This document shows positions 9,057-18,746 of a stretch of 64,000 nt of DNA, piece after piece. The DNA comes from Legionella sp. PC997 (lineage in GTDB: Bacteria; Pseudomonadota; Gammaproteobacteria; Legionellales; Legionellaceae), in the NCBI RefSeq assembly GCF_014109825.1, contig NZ_CP059576.1, forward strand, positions 124,001-188,000, given 5' to 3'. Position numbers and translations under genes: made by a program. Below the pieces are notes generated by a model. The model was not told where the DNA came from. It worked only from the letters and a program-made list of their open reading frames with translations, and ran no database searches. Numbering within the stretch: position 1 is the first letter of the stretch; the number at the start of each line of letters is the position of its first letter.

Positions 9057-11234
9057 ATGACTACTATTTATCAAGTCTGTATTCCCCATACGCATCGAGA
9101 TTTTTTTGATTATGTTGTTGATGGACTTACTCCCTGCATTGGCGCGCGAGTTTGGATTCCTTTTCGCAAACAGATGCGTTTAGGTTTAGTAGTGGGGATT
9201 CATGAATCCTTGGACGATATTTCCTCATTAAAAAGCATCAGTACCGTTATTGATAACCAACCATTAATTGATAAAGCTACCTTAGCGTTATGTTCTTGGA
9301 TTGCCAATTATTATCAGTCGCCCTTGTCTGAAGTAGTCCCACTGGCATTACCTAAAAAATATCGCTTAGGACAACCCAGCCAATTACCTATGGGGGATTT
9401 TTATCAATTGGCATTACCATTGGAAGAAGCCAAAATGCTTATTCCGGCGCGTGCTCGCAAACAATTGGAGCTGGTTGATTTCTTGAGTACCCAAAAAGAA
9501 CCTGTTGCCAAAAATTGTTTGACTGCAAAAGGATTTAGTTCCACTCAACTTTGTAGCTTACTTGCTGCGAAGATCATTTCTTTATCCCAACAAATTGTAC
9601 TGCCAGAAAAAGCAGATACTTTCTCATCTCCGCCCTTAATACTTAATTCGGAGCAATCTGCTGCGGTAGATGCTATTACTGAAGCACTGTCTCAATACCA
9701 GTGTTTTTTATTACAAGGGGTCACAGGAAGCGGCAAAACAGAAGTTTATTTACAGGTCATTGCCCAAGTACTTGCGGAACAAAAACAAGTCTTAATTTTG
9801 GTACCCGAGATCGGATTAACGCCACAATTAGTGACGCGTTTTACCTCACGTTTTAAGCAAGCTGTTGCAGTGATTCATTCCAACCTGAACGAATCAGAAC
9901 GACAAGTGGCTTGGCAATTAGCAAAAGAAGACAAAGTGAAGATAGTGATAGGAACCCGAGCCGCAATTTTTACACCGATGCCTAATCTAGGGTTAATTGT
10001 AATTGATGAAGAGCATGATGCATCTTTAAAGCAAATGGAAGGAGTGCGCTACTCTGCTCGAGATACGGCATTAATGCGCGCCCATTTAACAAATATACCT
10101 ATTATTTTAGGATCAGCGACTCCTAGCTTAGAAAGTATGTACAATGTAATACAAAAAAAATACACTTTACTCCGCTTGACCCACAAAGCATGTTCCACAA
10201 CTCCGTTACATTATCAATTGATTGATCTGCGTTCACAAACACTTCAACATGGTTTGGCAACTCCAACCTTGCACGTCATTAAGGAACATTTACTCAAAAA
10301 AAATCAGGTATTGGTATTTATTAATCGACGAGGTTTTTCCCCAGTACTGTTATGTCACCAATGTGGCTGGATGGTGGATTGTCGTGCTTGTGACACTCAT
10401 CTCACACTGCATAAACAGTTAGGAAAGATGATTTGTCATCATTGTGGATTAAACCAAAAAACTCCGGATCGTTGCCGTAATTGCCAAAGTACGGAATTAA
10501 TTCCGGTGGGCACCGGTACGCAACGGATTCATGAGTTTTTAAGTGCATATTTTCCAAATACAGAGGTTGTGCGAATTGATCGGGATGCAGTGCGAAAAAA
10601 AAATTCCTTGGATGAGCATTTAGACAAAATTCATAATGGCAAGGCACAGTTGATTGTTGGCACCCAAATGTTAGCAAAAGGTCACCATTTTCCACGTCTT
10701 TCTTTAGTAGTGGTAGCCGATGCAGATGCAGGACTTTATAATCAAGATTTTCGGGCGCTGGAACATTTAGGGCAATTGTTAATACAAGTTTCGGGGCGGG
10801 CAGGTCGAGAAGAGCAAGCGGGTCAAGTGTTGATTCAAACCCACTTACCCAATCATCCACTCCTTAATGTGTTGATTCAACAAGGGTATGATTCATTTGC
10901 AGATGCCTTATTAGTTACCCGCGAACAAGCGCAACTGCCTCCTTATCACTATTTGGCTGTAATTAGGGCGCAAGGAAAAGTATCAGCAAGCGTTTTAAAA
11001 TTTTTGCATGCGGCGAAAGAGCAAATCTTGGTATCTTCAATTACCGTTATGGGACCGGCACCTGCTCCTATGCCTCGCAAAGCAAACCAATACCGCATGC
11101 AATTACTACTGAAGTCTTCCTCCAGAAAAATCCTGAAAAATGCCTTAACGCAATTGCGTGAATGGTTATCAGGTAATAAATTAGGTAATGGTGTGCGTTG
11201 GAATGTGGATGTGGACCCTATAGATTTATCATAA
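9057..11234 (+). CDS. priA: Primosomal protein N' (PriA helicase)
   Basis: PriA restarts stalled replication forks by loading the primosome. From the ATG at 9057 the product is 725 residues, normal for PriA, and begins with the family's N-terminal DNA-binding domain (VCIPHTHRDFFDYVV). Walker A GVTGSGKTEVYL lies near residue 221 and the DEEH box (IDEEHD) near 317. The zinc-binding region, residues 434-478, holds eight cysteines in CxxC pairs, and motif V/VI residues (GRAGREEQAG) follow. An upstream in-frame ATG at 8931 overlaps the previous stop and has an AAAGAG ribosome site, so a 42-residue N-terminal extension is possible. Confidence 0.95.
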   Translation: MTTIYQVCIPHTHRDFFDYVVDGLTPCIGARVWIPFRKQMRLGLVVGIHESLDDISSLKSISTVIDNQPLIDKATLALCSWIANYYQSPLSEVVPLALPKKYRLGQPSQLPMGDFYQLALPLEEAKMLIPARARKQLELVDFLSTQKEPVAKNCLTAKGFSSTQLCSLLAAKIISLSQQIVLPEKADTFSSPPLILNSEQSAAVDAITEALSQYQCFLLQGVTGSGKTEVYLQVIAQVLAEQKQVLILVPEIGLTPQLVTRFTSRFKQAVAVIHSNLNESERQVAWQLAKEDKVKIVIGTRAAIFTPMPNLGLIVIDEEHDASLKQMEGVRYSARDTALMRAHLTNIPIILGSATPSLESMYNVIQKKYTLLRLTHKACSTTPLHYQLIDLRSQTLQHGLATPTLHVIKEHLLKKNQVLVFINRRGFSPVLLCHQCGWMVDCRACDTHLTLHKQLGKMICHHCGLNQKTPDRCRNCQSTELIPVGTGTQRIHEFLSAYFPNTEVVRIDRDAVRKKNSLDEHLDKIHNGKAQLIVGTQMLAKGHHFPRLSLVVVADADAGLYNQDFRALEHLGQLLIQVSGRAGREEQAGQVLIQTHLPNHPLLNVLIQQGYDSFADALLVTREQAQLPPYHYLAVIRAQGKVSASVLKFLHAAKEQILVSSITVMGPAPAPMPRKANQYRMQLLLKSSSRKILKNALTQLREWLSGNKLGNGVRWNVDVDPIDLS

Positions 11235-11244
11235 TGGAGATAGA

Positions 11245-11646
11245 ATGACCGACCTGAACCTTGAAGTACATAAAAAAGTTTTTTCCATAGCTTGGGGAGA
11301 TATGGATGCATTAGGCCATGTAAATAACGCCCGCTATTTTGATTATTTTCAAGAAGCACGTATTGAATGGTTAAGACAGCTCAATATCAGTATGTCTGAA
11401 CAAACTGGCCCGGTAGTGATCCACGTAGCATGTACCTTTTTAAAGCCGGTAATTTATCCTGCGACAGTAACGTTGTGCTCCAAAATCCACAGTCTCGGAA
11501 ATTCTAGTATGGTTATGGAGCATGAGCTGTATCAGGATGAAGTCAAGATGGCGCAAGGAAGCTGCAAGATTGTTTGGGTGGATTATACGAAAAATAAATC
11601 CGTAGCGTTACCCGATGAAATCCGTCGACTATTTGAAACTAAGTAA
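11245..11646 (+). CDS. Hotdog-fold acyl-CoA thioesterase (4HBT/YbgC-like)
   Basis: This 133-residue hotdog thioesterase has the family signature WGDMDALGHVNNARYFDYFQEA at about residues 17-38, in which the Asp and the HVNN segment form the active site. A central strand (HVACTFLKPVIYP) and a C-terminal KIVWVDY complete the fold. Enzymes of this class hydrolyse short or medium acyl-CoA or 4-hydroxybenzoyl-CoA thioesters. The gene starts 10 bp after priA, with GGAGA before the ATG, so it is likely in the same transcript. The substrate cannot be assigned. Confidence 0.88.
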   Translation: MTDLNLEVHKKVFSIAWGDMDALGHVNNARYFDYFQEARIEWLRQLNISMSEQTGPVVIHVACTFLKPVIYPATVTLCSKIHSLGNSSMVMEHELYQDEVKMAQGSCKIVWVDYTKNKSVALPDEIRRLFETK

Positions 11647-11779
11647 GCTAGGAAAAACCTCCCTGCCATTTAGCAATGAATTTGATATCTCTGCGAAGAG
11701 GTTAAAAATCATTATCATTCACCGACGGCAGGAACCTATTTTTGTAGTAGTTACTACTGCTATGCCATTTCTAAATGGA

Positions 11780-12574
11780 TTAAACTGCAATCGGTGCTTT
11801 GATCGCAGGATGAGATTGATAATTTACGAATTCGAAATCATCATAAACATAGTCAAATAATGATTGCGGCGTGCGTTTGATATTTAAGGTAGGTAGGGGC
11901 AAAGGATCGCGGGTTAATTGAGTGCGTGCTTGTTCTAAATGATTTAGGTACAAATGGCAATCGCCGCCAGTCCAGATAAAATCACCTACATTGAGATTGC
12001 ACTGCTGAGCAACCATATGAGTAAGCAATGAATAAGAGGCAATATTAAACGGTACTCCCAAAAATACATCAGCAGAGCGTTGATACAACTGGCAGGAAAG
12101 AGTTTTATTCGCTACATAAAATTGGAATAGGGCATGACAAGGCATTAAAGCCATTTGATCCAGCTCTCCAACATTCCACGCACTAACCAACAAGCGACGT
12201 GAATCAGGATTGGTTTTTATTTGTTGGATGACATCACTGAGTTGATCAATAGTTCGCCCATCGGGTGTTGGCCAATTTCGCCATTGTTTTCCATAAATAG
12301 GTCCCAATTCACCATTGCTATCTGCCCATTCGTCCCAAATAGTAACTCCGTTTTCGTTTAAGTAAGAGATGTTCGTATCCCCTTTTAAAAACCAGAGTAA
12401 CTCATGCACAATACTGCGCATATGTAATTTTTTAGTAGTGACTAAAGGAAATCCTTGGCGTAAATCAAATCTCATTTGATAACCAAAGACCGATAGAGTC
12501 CCTGTGCCGGTGCGATCTGTCTTTTGATTGCCGTGCTGTAGAATGTGTTCTAACAAGTTTAAATAAGTTTTCAT
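11780..12574 (-). CDS. thyA: Thymidylate synthase
   Basis: ThyA converts dUMP to dTMP using methylene-tetrahydrofolate. The 264-residue product matches E. coli ThyA in length and carries the dUMP/catalytic segment [11 protein letters not shown] with the nucleophilic Cys. It also has the [16 protein letters not shown] and [17 protein letters not shown] blocks that bind dUMP and folate. It overlaps lgt by 4 bp (ATGA arrangement), the classic lgt-thyA pairing of proteobacteria, which suggests translational coupling. Every key motif is intact. Confidence 0.98.
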   Translation of the reverse strand: MKTYLNLLEHILQHGNQKTDRTGTGTLSVFGYQMRFDLRQGFPLVTTKKLHMRSIVHELLWFLKGDTNISYLNENGVTIWDEWADSNGELGPIYGKQWRNWPTPDGRTIDQLSDVIQQIKTNPDSRRLLVSAWNVGELDQMALMPCHALFQFYVANKTLSCQLYQRSADVFLGVPFNIASYSLLTHMVAQQCNLNVGDFIWTGGDCHLYLNHLEQARTQLTRDPLPLPTLNIKRTPQSLFDYVYDDFEFVNYQSHPAIKAPIAV

Positions 12575-13341
12575 CGTTTAATCCACCATAACCAAAATCC
12601 CAGTAATAACATGGGAATAGATAAAATTTGTCCCATAGTCACCCATCCGAAGACAAGATAGCCGAGCTGCGGATCAGGTTGTCGGAAAAACTCAGCAATG
12701 ATACGACAAATGGCGTATCCTATTAAAAAAATAGCAGAAACTCGCCCTACAGGACGAGGTTTACGCGCATAAATCCAAACAAGAAGGAACAAACCAATTC
12801 CCTCCAAACCAAATTCATACAATTCTGAAGGATGGCGAGGTTGATTATCAACATGGGTATATACTATCCCCCAAGGCATGTCAGTGACTCGACCCCATAA
12901 TTCACCGTTAATAAAGTTACCAATTCGTCCAGCGCCTAAACCAATAGGAACTAACGGAGCAATAAAATCACCAATCTCCAGGAAGGATTTGCCACTTTTG
13001 CGAGAAAAGAGCCAGAGTGCAACCGCCACCCCTATTAAGCCCCCATGAAAGGACATTCCTCCTTGCCAGATTTTAAATAAGGCCAATGGATTATGCACCA
13101 GTTCCGTGAAATTATAAAAAAGCATATAGCCAATGCGTCCGCCAATAATGACACCAAGGGCTGCGTAAAAAATCACATCACTGATTTGTTCAGACGTCCA
13201 ATCCAGTTTGTAATGCTTCGCTCGCCAGTGAGCCAATAACCAGCCGCTCACAAAGCCAATTAAATACATTAATCCGTACCAATGCACTTGTAACGGGCCT
13301 ATTGAAAATGCTACAGGATTTATATAAGGAAAAGTGAACAT
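12571..13341 (-). CDS. lgt: Prolipoprotein diacylglyceryl transferase
   Basis: Lgt transfers diacylglycerol from phosphatidylglycerol to the lipobox cysteine of prelipoproteins in the inner membrane. The 256-residue protein has about seven membrane segments, the HGGLIG motif near residue 100 and the signature [15 protein letters not shown] (about 138-152) containing essential Arg, Asn and Glu residues. AAGGA precedes the start. The gene lies upstream of thyA with a 4-bp overlap and 74 bp downstream of ptsP on the same strand. A lipoprotein substrate candidate, the GIN-domain protein at 33918, is in this window. Confidence 0.97.
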   Translation of the reverse strand: MFTFPYINPVAFSIGPLQVHWYGLMYLIGFVSGWLLAHWRAKHYKLDWTSEQISDVIFYAALGVIIGGRIGYMLFYNFTELVHNPLALFKIWQGGMSFHGGLIGVAVALWLFSRKSGKSFLEIGDFIAPLVPIGLGAGRIGNFINGELWGRVTDMPWGIVYTHVDNQPRHPSELYEFGLEGIGLFLLVWIYARKPRPVGRVSAIFLIGYAICRIIAEFFRQPDPQLGYLVFGWVTMGQILSIPMLLLGFWLWWIKR

Positions 13342-13415
13342 ATCTATTTAAATTCCTTGGTTATAACACGCACGTTACCTTGCAACCAGATTACACGATT
13401 CAAGCAAATTCGTAT

Positions 13416-15716
13416 TCATAAAGATTTTCCGGCCCTAATCAGGCCTCCCAATCCTTCGTCTTCTAGGGCTTTTTGTAAATGAAAACGTATTTGGGCCGGA
13501 TGTTCAAATTCCAGTACTTCGGCTAGAATCTTACGAGCATTGGCAATGGCGAAATTACGAATAACCCATTTTACTCGCGGTAAGCTCGACGAGTTCATAC
13601 TTAACGTATCAAAGCCCATGGCGATTAACAAAATAACTGACAAAGGATCACTGGCCATTTCTCCACAAATACTGACCTCAACTCCCGCTGCATGACCTCC
13701 TTCAACAACCTTCAGTAAAACACGCAGCATGGCGGCGGGATGCATCGAATCATAAAGACCTGCAACTCGCGCATTATTTCTATCTACAGCGAGGAAATAC
13801 TGCGTCAAGTCATTACTACCCACGGAAATAAAATCAACTCTCTTGGCGATTTCGCGAGCCAAATAGGCGGCTGCAGGGACTTCGATCATGACACCTAACT
13901 TGGGTTTTTCAATAACACACCCTTCTTCCAATAATTCAGTATATGCTTGATCAATAAGATAAGAAGCTTCTTCAACTTCGCTTAGATTAGTAACCATAGG
14001 TAACATAATTCGCAAGTTATTCAATTCTTCACTTGCTCGCATCATCGCCCGAATTTGCATCAAGAACACATCAGGATGATCTAGGGTAACGCGAATACCT
14101 CGCCATCCTAAATAGGGATTATCTTCTTCTACAGGAAAGTAGGGAAGTACTTTATCACCACCAATATCCAAAGTACGCATGGTCACTGGACGGGGAGCAA
14201 AAGCCTTTAGAGTTTGTCGATAAATAATAGTTTGTTCATCTTCTGAAGGGAAATGATCCCGGCTCATAAATGGAACTTCTGAACGGTACAGACCAACTCC
14301 TTCGGCACCGACACTCATGGATAAGCCTGCATCCATTGCCAAGCCTGTATTCACTTGCAACGATACTTTATAATTATCAACCGTTTCTGCAGGTTTATCT
14401 CGCAAGCTCACCAAGCTTTGCGTTAATGCTTGCTCTTCTTGTTCCAGTAATTTGAATTCTGCAAGTACTGATTTCGAGGGTGATATATAAACTTGCCCAT
14501 AATATCCATCCACAACAATGGCTTTGCGAGAAATCAAATCCAATTTTAAACCACGAACACCCATAACCGTGGGAACGCCCAACGCACGTGCTAAAATAGC
14601 GACATGAGAGTTGTTGGAACCCTTGGCAGATATTACCCCCGCCAGATATCCTTCTGGAACTTCTGCTAAGGCAGCGGCGGTTACTTCCTCACCTACGAGA
14701 ACCGTTCTTTTGGGATAAACAATTTCTTCTTGTTGCGACCATTGTAATGCGGCTAAAACACGTCGTCCTAAATCACGAAAATCACTCGCCCGTTCACGAA
14801 GATATGAATCCTCCATGCTTTCAAATTGGGCAATGTGTTTTTTAATCACCGTTGCCAAGGCAGCCTGAGCGCCAATTTTTTCTTTACGAATTACCTGTTC
14901 TACTTCAATGCCCAAACTGTCTTTATCAAGGATACGTAAGTACACATCAAACAATGCATGCTCATCTTCTGCAACAACGGATTTCATACGTCTGCTTAAA
15001 CGATGCATGTCGTCTCTAGTGGATTCCAGTGCCTCATAAAACGCATTAATTTCTTCATCCAAAGTCTCGACAGGATTTTGGGGAACTGCATCGATATCTG
15101 CTTGCGGATAGACAACCACAGCGGTGCCTATCCCAATCCCTGGTACAGAACCAATTCCGGCAAGAGCTGCAGTGCTTAAGTCAACTTTTTTGGTAACGCC
15201 TAGAGGTTTAGGCTGGGTTAACTCAGCCAATTCGCCTGTGGCTTCGGCATGAGCGATAATCCCGCCCAGTTGAGCAGCTAAGGTAATTAAAAAAGATTCC
15301 TCCGTATCATCGAAGTAACGTTGTTCTGTTTGTTGAACAATGAGTACGCCATAGAGCTTTCTATGTTGAATAATAGGCACACCTAAAAATGCCTTGAGAT
15401 GTTCTTCACCCAATAAGGGATTATGATAAAAATCAGGATGAGCCGGGGCATCTTCTATATTGATAGGTTCTTCCCGTCGTCCGACCAGACCTACAAGTCC
15501 ACTATCAAATGCAATACGAATTCGGAATGGAGCTTGCTTGTTTAAACCTTCGGTTGCAATAAGAACATATTCGGCGTGTTTGGTATCGATGAGGTAAACG
15601 GAAGCGGCCTCTGCATTAATGGCTTTATTAATTTGTTGCACCAGAATGCCAAGAGCTTCGGAGAGCTGTTTGGCTGCAGTGACTTCTTGAACTATCCGTT
15701 TAAGTACTTTGAGCAT
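13416..15716 (-). CDS. ptsP: Phosphoenolpyruvate-protein phosphotransferase PtsP (enzyme I of the nitrogen PTS)
   Basis: This 766-residue enzyme I-Ntr has an N-terminal GAF domain (about residues 15-165), a PEP-utilising N domain, and the phospho-His swivelling domain with active His371 in GSNNSHVAILARALGVP. The C-terminal PEP-binding TIM barrel contains TLDIGGDK, GWRGIR and the Cys of SICGEMASDP. It passes phosphate from PEP to NPr and EIIA-Ntr, a regulatory rather than sugar-transport PTS. No other PTS gene is in the window. It lies downstream of rppH, as in many gammaproteobacteria, but separated by 178 bp that hold a perfect 22-bp inverted repeat. Confidence 0.96.
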   Translation of the reverse strand: MLKVLKRIVQEVTAAKQLSEALGILVQQINKAINAEAASVYLIDTKHAEYVLIATEGLNKQAPFRIRIAFDSGLVGLVGRREEPINIEDAPAHPDFYHNPLLGEEHLKAFLGVPIIQHRKLYGVLIVQQTEQRYFDDTEESFLITLAAQLGGIIAHAEATGELAELTQPKPLGVTKKVDLSTAALAGIGSVPGIGIGTAVVVYPQADIDAVPQNPVETLDEEINAFYEALESTRDDMHRLSRRMKSVVAEDEHALFDVYLRILDKDSLGIEVEQVIRKEKIGAQAALATVIKKHIAQFESMEDSYLRERASDFRDLGRRVLAALQWSQQEEIVYPKRTVLVGEEVTAAALAEVPEGYLAGVISAKGSNNSHVAILARALGVPTVMGVRGLKLDLISRKAIVVDGYYGQVYISPSKSVLAEFKLLEQEEQALTQSLVSLRDKPAETVDNYKVSLQVNTGLAMDAGLSMSVGAEGVGLYRSEVPFMSRDHFPSEDEQTIIYRQTLKAFAPRPVTMRTLDIGGDKVLPYFPVEEDNPYLGWRGIRVTLDHPDVFLMQIRAMMRASEELNNLRIMLPMVTNLSEVEEASYLIDQAYTELLEEGCVIEKPKLGVMIEVPAAAYLAREIAKRVDFISVGSNDLTQYFLAVDRNNARVAGLYDSMHPAAMLRVLLKVVEGGHAAGVEVSICGEMASDPLSVILLIAMGFDTLSMNSSSLPRVKWVIRNFAIANARKILAEVLEFEHPAQIRFHLQKALEDEGLGGLIRAGKSL

Positions 15717-15775
15717 CTATGCCTATGATTACCTCTTTTATAAATGGTTACCGAAATGGCCGCATTTGGCACATC

Positions 15776-15845
15776 TTGAACGAAAATCGCTTCGAAATAC
15801 TTACATAACGATTTAGGCTCCTTTTTCGAAGCGATTTTCGTTCAA
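15776..15845. repeat. Perfect 22-bp inverted repeat between rppH and ptsP
   Basis: The arms at 15776-15797 (starting TTGAACGAAAATCGC) and 15824-15845 are exact reverse complements, separated by 26 bp. The whole element lies between the end of rppH and the start of ptsP. No long T-run follows on either strand, so it is not a standard intrinsic terminator. It could be a dispersed palindromic element, a transcript-stabilising hairpin or a regulatory structure in the ptsP leader. Confidence 0.75.
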
Positions 15846-15894
15846 CCTGTACTCAAATTCAACCGTTCAGTAAGATTTTTATATCCCACGTGAC

Positions 15895-16413
15895 CTACGA
15901 TCTTTTCTTTCGTTTAATACCGTAAGTTGTACGACGACTCTTTTTCAATAAAGGTTCTAACTCTTTCAAGGCCTGCATGTAAACTTGGCGTTTAAAAAAG
16001 ATAACTTGTCCTTCTGGCTCATGAAAATCTACCCAACGCCAGCTGTCAAATTCTGGTGAATCACTGAGATCCAGTTTGACCTTTTGCTCACTGGCTACGA
16101 GCTTTAACAAATACCATTTCTGTTTTTGTCCTATCACTAAAGGCTCACTGCCATGACGTAGATATTGTTTGGGAAGTCTATACTTAAGCCAACGTTTGGT
16201 AGACCCAATGACCTCAACATCTTCCTTATCCAAACCTACTTCCTCATGCAATTCCCGAAACATTGCTTCTAATGAAGTTTCGCCGGCCGCCAAGCCACCT
16301 TGCGGAAATTGCCAAGCATCATGACCAGTCCTTCTACCCCAAAAAACCCTATTCTGTGCGTTGACAAGGATAATACCTACATTCAACCGATAACCGGCAC
16401 GATCAATCACCAT
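15895..16413 (-). CDS. rppH: RNA pyrophosphohydrolase
   Basis: RppH removes pyrophosphate from the 5' triphosphate end of mRNA and so starts RNase E-dependent decay. The 172-residue protein has a full Nudix box at residues 39-61 (G-x5-E-x7-REL-x-EE-x-G: GGLAAGETSLEAMFRELHEEVG). It also has the N-terminal GYRLNVGIIL and the WQFPQGG strand typical of RppH/NudH. The C-terminal tail is basic (KKSRRTTYGIKRKKRS), which may help RNA binding. ptsP lies downstream on the same strand. All catalytic glutamates are present. Confidence 0.96.
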   Translation of the reverse strand: MVIDRAGYRLNVGIILVNAQNRVFWGRRTGHDAWQFPQGGLAAGETSLEAMFRELHEEVGLDKEDVEVIGSTKRWLKYRLPKQYLRHGSEPLVIGQKQKWYLLKLVASEQKVKLDLSDSPEFDSWRWVDFHEPEGQVIFFKRQVYMQALKELEPLLKKSRRTTYGIKRKKRS

Positions 16414-16673
16414 GATGTCACTGTTTAGATTAAACCGCTAATAGCTCGATTTTTCCATAAACTGCAAGAGCTTGGCAATTAAATATGTAATTATTATTGA
16501 AAAAAGGTAAGTACTCAATAAAAACTGTGATATCAATTTCTAAATAATAGGTTTTTTCCAATCGGTTTAACAATGCCCAGCTAAAGGGAAATCAAGTAGC
16601 TACAATAAAAGTACTACATCATTTACGATTATTTAGTTATATAATTGGAACAAGTCTTCCAATTTACAAACCT

Positions 16674-17684
16674 ATGAAAAAAAGAATCCTCATCATTAAT
16701 ACGGGCGGCACGATTAGCAGTATTAAAACAAAAAATGGTTATGAGCCTGCCCCGGGTTATGTGGAAGCTGCATTGCAACAAATTCCCTTATTGATGCATC
16801 CAGACATGCCTGAGTATTCGATAAAGGAATACCATCCTTTACTTGATTCATCCAATATGACCGTTCATGATTGGAATCGAATCGCTCGAGACATTGCCGA
16901 TGATTACCCGAATTTTGATGGTTTTGTAGTATTTCATGGTACGGATACCATGGCCTATACTGCCTCGGCGTTATCTTTTATGTTAGAAAATTTAGGAAAA
17001 CCCGTACTTATTACTGGATCTCAAATTCCTTTATCCGAAGTACGGAATGATGCTATAGATAATGTGGTAACTTCATTGTGGCTTTGTGCCAATCAACCCA
17101 TCCATGAAGTATGCATTTACTTTAATCAGCATTTAGTACGTGGAAATCGAACACAGAAAATAAGTTCGCAAGGATTTAAGGCCTTCGATTCACCAAATTA
17201 CCCCCATTTAGCAGCTATAGGAATAGATATTAAGGTACATAAAAACCTTTTGCTCAAACGGCCGCAGCAGCCATTTAATTTACAAACGATTGAGCCGCAA
17301 TTTATTGCGAACTTCAGATTATTCCCAGGATTTGCCACCGACGTTTTGGCTTATATTTTAAATCAGTCCATATGCGGTTTGATTTTGGAGACCTATGGTG
17401 CGGGTAATGCTCAAAATAACGATCCTCGTTTTTTAAAATTGCTCAAAGAAGCTTGTGCCCGGGGTGTAATCATCATTAACTGTACCCAATGCCAACAAGG
17501 GGGAGTAGAAATGAGTCACTATGCTACAGGACACTCTTTAAAAGAAGCAGGTCTCATTAGCGGCCATGATATGACTCCTGAGGCAGCACATTGCAAGTTA
17601 CTTTATTTGCTTAGCAAACGATTGGAAATTGGAGAAATAAAAAGGTTAATGGAAAGAGATCTTTGTGGTGAATTGACTTCATAA
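16674..17684 (+). CDS. ansA: Type I (cytoplasmic) L-asparaginase
   Basis: This 336-residue enzyme has the first catalytic threonine segment NTGGTISSI (residues 9-17) and the second, HGTDTMAYTASALSF (about 88-102). No signal peptide is present, so it is of the cytoplasmic AnsA class that hydrolyses asparagine to aspartate and ammonia. The length and the TGSQIPLSEVRNDA block fit AnsA well. A TATAAT box at 16640-16645 lies about 30 bp upstream of the ATG, and no clear Shine-Dalgarno is visible. A hairpin of the dispersed repeat type follows at 17771-17798. Confidence 0.92.
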   Translation: MKKRILIINTGGTISSIKTKNGYEPAPGYVEAALQQIPLLMHPDMPEYSIKEYHPLLDSSNMTVHDWNRIARDIADDYPNFDGFVVFHGTDTMAYTASALSFMLENLGKPVLITGSQIPLSEVRNDAIDNVVTSLWLCANQPIHEVCIYFNQHLVRGNRTQKISSQGFKAFDSPNYPHLAAIGIDIKVHKNLLLKRPQQPFNLQTIEPQFIANFRLFPGFATDVLAYILNQSICGLILETYGAGNAQNNDPRFLKLLKEACARGVIIINCTQCQQGGVEMSHYATGHSLKEAGLISGHDMTPEAAHCKLLYLLSKRLEIGEIKRLMERDLCGELTS

Positions 17685-17770
17685 TCAATTGTTTTTATGT
17701 CTCCTCTAAGTTAAAAAAAGCTGTCTAAGTAAAATTTCTACCATCACGAGTAACTTAAGGTTTAAGAAAG

Positions 17771-17798
17771 TAAAACCCAGGTTTGTTCCCGGGTTTTA
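17771..17798. terminator. Bidirectional terminator hairpin between asparaginase and an orphan gene
   Basis: TAAAACCCAGG (17771-17781) pairs with CCCGGGTTTTA (17788-17798) around a 6-base loop. It is flanked by A- and T-rich ends on both strands and lies between two convergent genes. It belongs to the CCTGGGT/ACCCGGG repeat family of the window. Confidence 0.7.
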
Positions 17799-17813
17799 CT
17801 CCTAACATTTAAA

Positions 17814-18638
17814 CTAAACGAATTCTTTTGGCTTAACAACTGCTTCAGGTGATGCTTCAAATGTATCTGTTGTCAGCTCATTAATTTTTCTAATGGCCAA
17901 ATTGAGTTGTTCCCCTAAGCGACCTTCGCTGGGAGAAAACCAATCTGAGGGTAATGTTAAATGTACTCCATAAAATGAGAAGAAAGGCAATGTATAATTG
18001 GCCTTATCTTTTTTTACCGTTTTTTTATTGTCTTCGGCTAAGTCTCGTAAAACTTGAAGGGTTCGTTTTTTTTGTTCTTCGAGGTTATGAGAGGGTTTTA
18101 TTATTTCAAATAGAGACTGAAGTCTTACACCCAGCTTTTCTTCTTTTTCTGCCCGAAGCTTTAGATCAATACCTGATAAGGGACAAAAAATTTCTTCACC
18201 AAAATAATACACCGCATGCTGATAGACTATATGTGCTGGATTATTCTTAAAATCTTGATCAATTAACAAAAAATCATAGGCACCTGATTCTTTGAATACT
18301 TTTAGTTTTTCATAAAATGCGCTGGTATGAAAAACTAAGTTATTAAGACAGGAAATAGTATCACCTGTATCTTTAGGTTCTCCATGGGATTCTCTTTTTA
18401 GTTGGACACGTGAACGGTACTCTGTAATCAATTGAGTAATGGCTTTAACACTTACTTCGTCGGACCCGGTGCTTTCGTATTTGACTATTTCATCAGATAA
18501 TTCATCTATGAGATCTTTTTGTTCTTTAGAAAGTATTTTATTATGGCCATAAGTTTTAGACTTGCTATCTAAGCTTGCACTGAGAGGGCTCAATTGTTCC
18601 TTGATTAATTTTTTCAAAACCATTAGAAAAATAGTCAT
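17814..18638 (-). CDS. Orphan protein of unknown function (274 aa)
   Basis: I do not recognise this 274-residue protein. It is rich in Lys and Glu, has no signal peptide or membrane segment, and is predicted largely helical with short coiled-coil-prone parts (about residues 35-75 and 160-205). The more hydrophobic stretch around residues 215-235 (LPFFSFYGVHLTLPSDW) may be a folded core. The start at 18638 is supported by AGGAG 7 bp upstream. It is a single gene between converging ansA and divergent glmU, with a terminator just past its stop. This is the profile of many Legionella orphan or effector genes, but no effector motif was proven. Confidence 0.75.
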   Translation of the reverse strand: MTIFLMVLKKLIKEQLSPLSASLDSKSKTYGHNKILSKEQKDLIDELSDEIVKYESTGSDEVSVKAITQLITEYRSRVQLKRESHGEPKDTGDTISCLNNLVFHTSAFYEKLKVFKESGAYDFLLIDQDFKNNPAHIVYQHAVYYFGEEIFCPLSGIDLKLRAEKEEKLGVRLQSLFEIIKPSHNLEEQKKRTLQVLRDLAEDNKKTVKKDKANYTLPFFSFYGVHLTLPSDWFSPSEGRLGEQLNLAIRKINELTTDTFEASPEAVVKPKEFV

Positions 18639-18746
18639 TGCTCTACTCCTTGAACTGTAATTTAGTTATCATTTACATATTTTTATATTAAGCAGATTTA
18701 TCTCATTGCAAACCTATATTTTTTTAACCTAGGAACTCATAACTAC

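Noticed and set aside
10402-10860. 152-codon open frame on the minus strand inside priA
   Set aside because: Lies wholly within the conserved helicase domain of priA in another frame; no ribosome site or recognisable domain.
11615-11860. 81-codon frame spanning the thioesterase end and thyA
   Set aside because: Overlaps real genes at both ends and has no domain or ribosome site.
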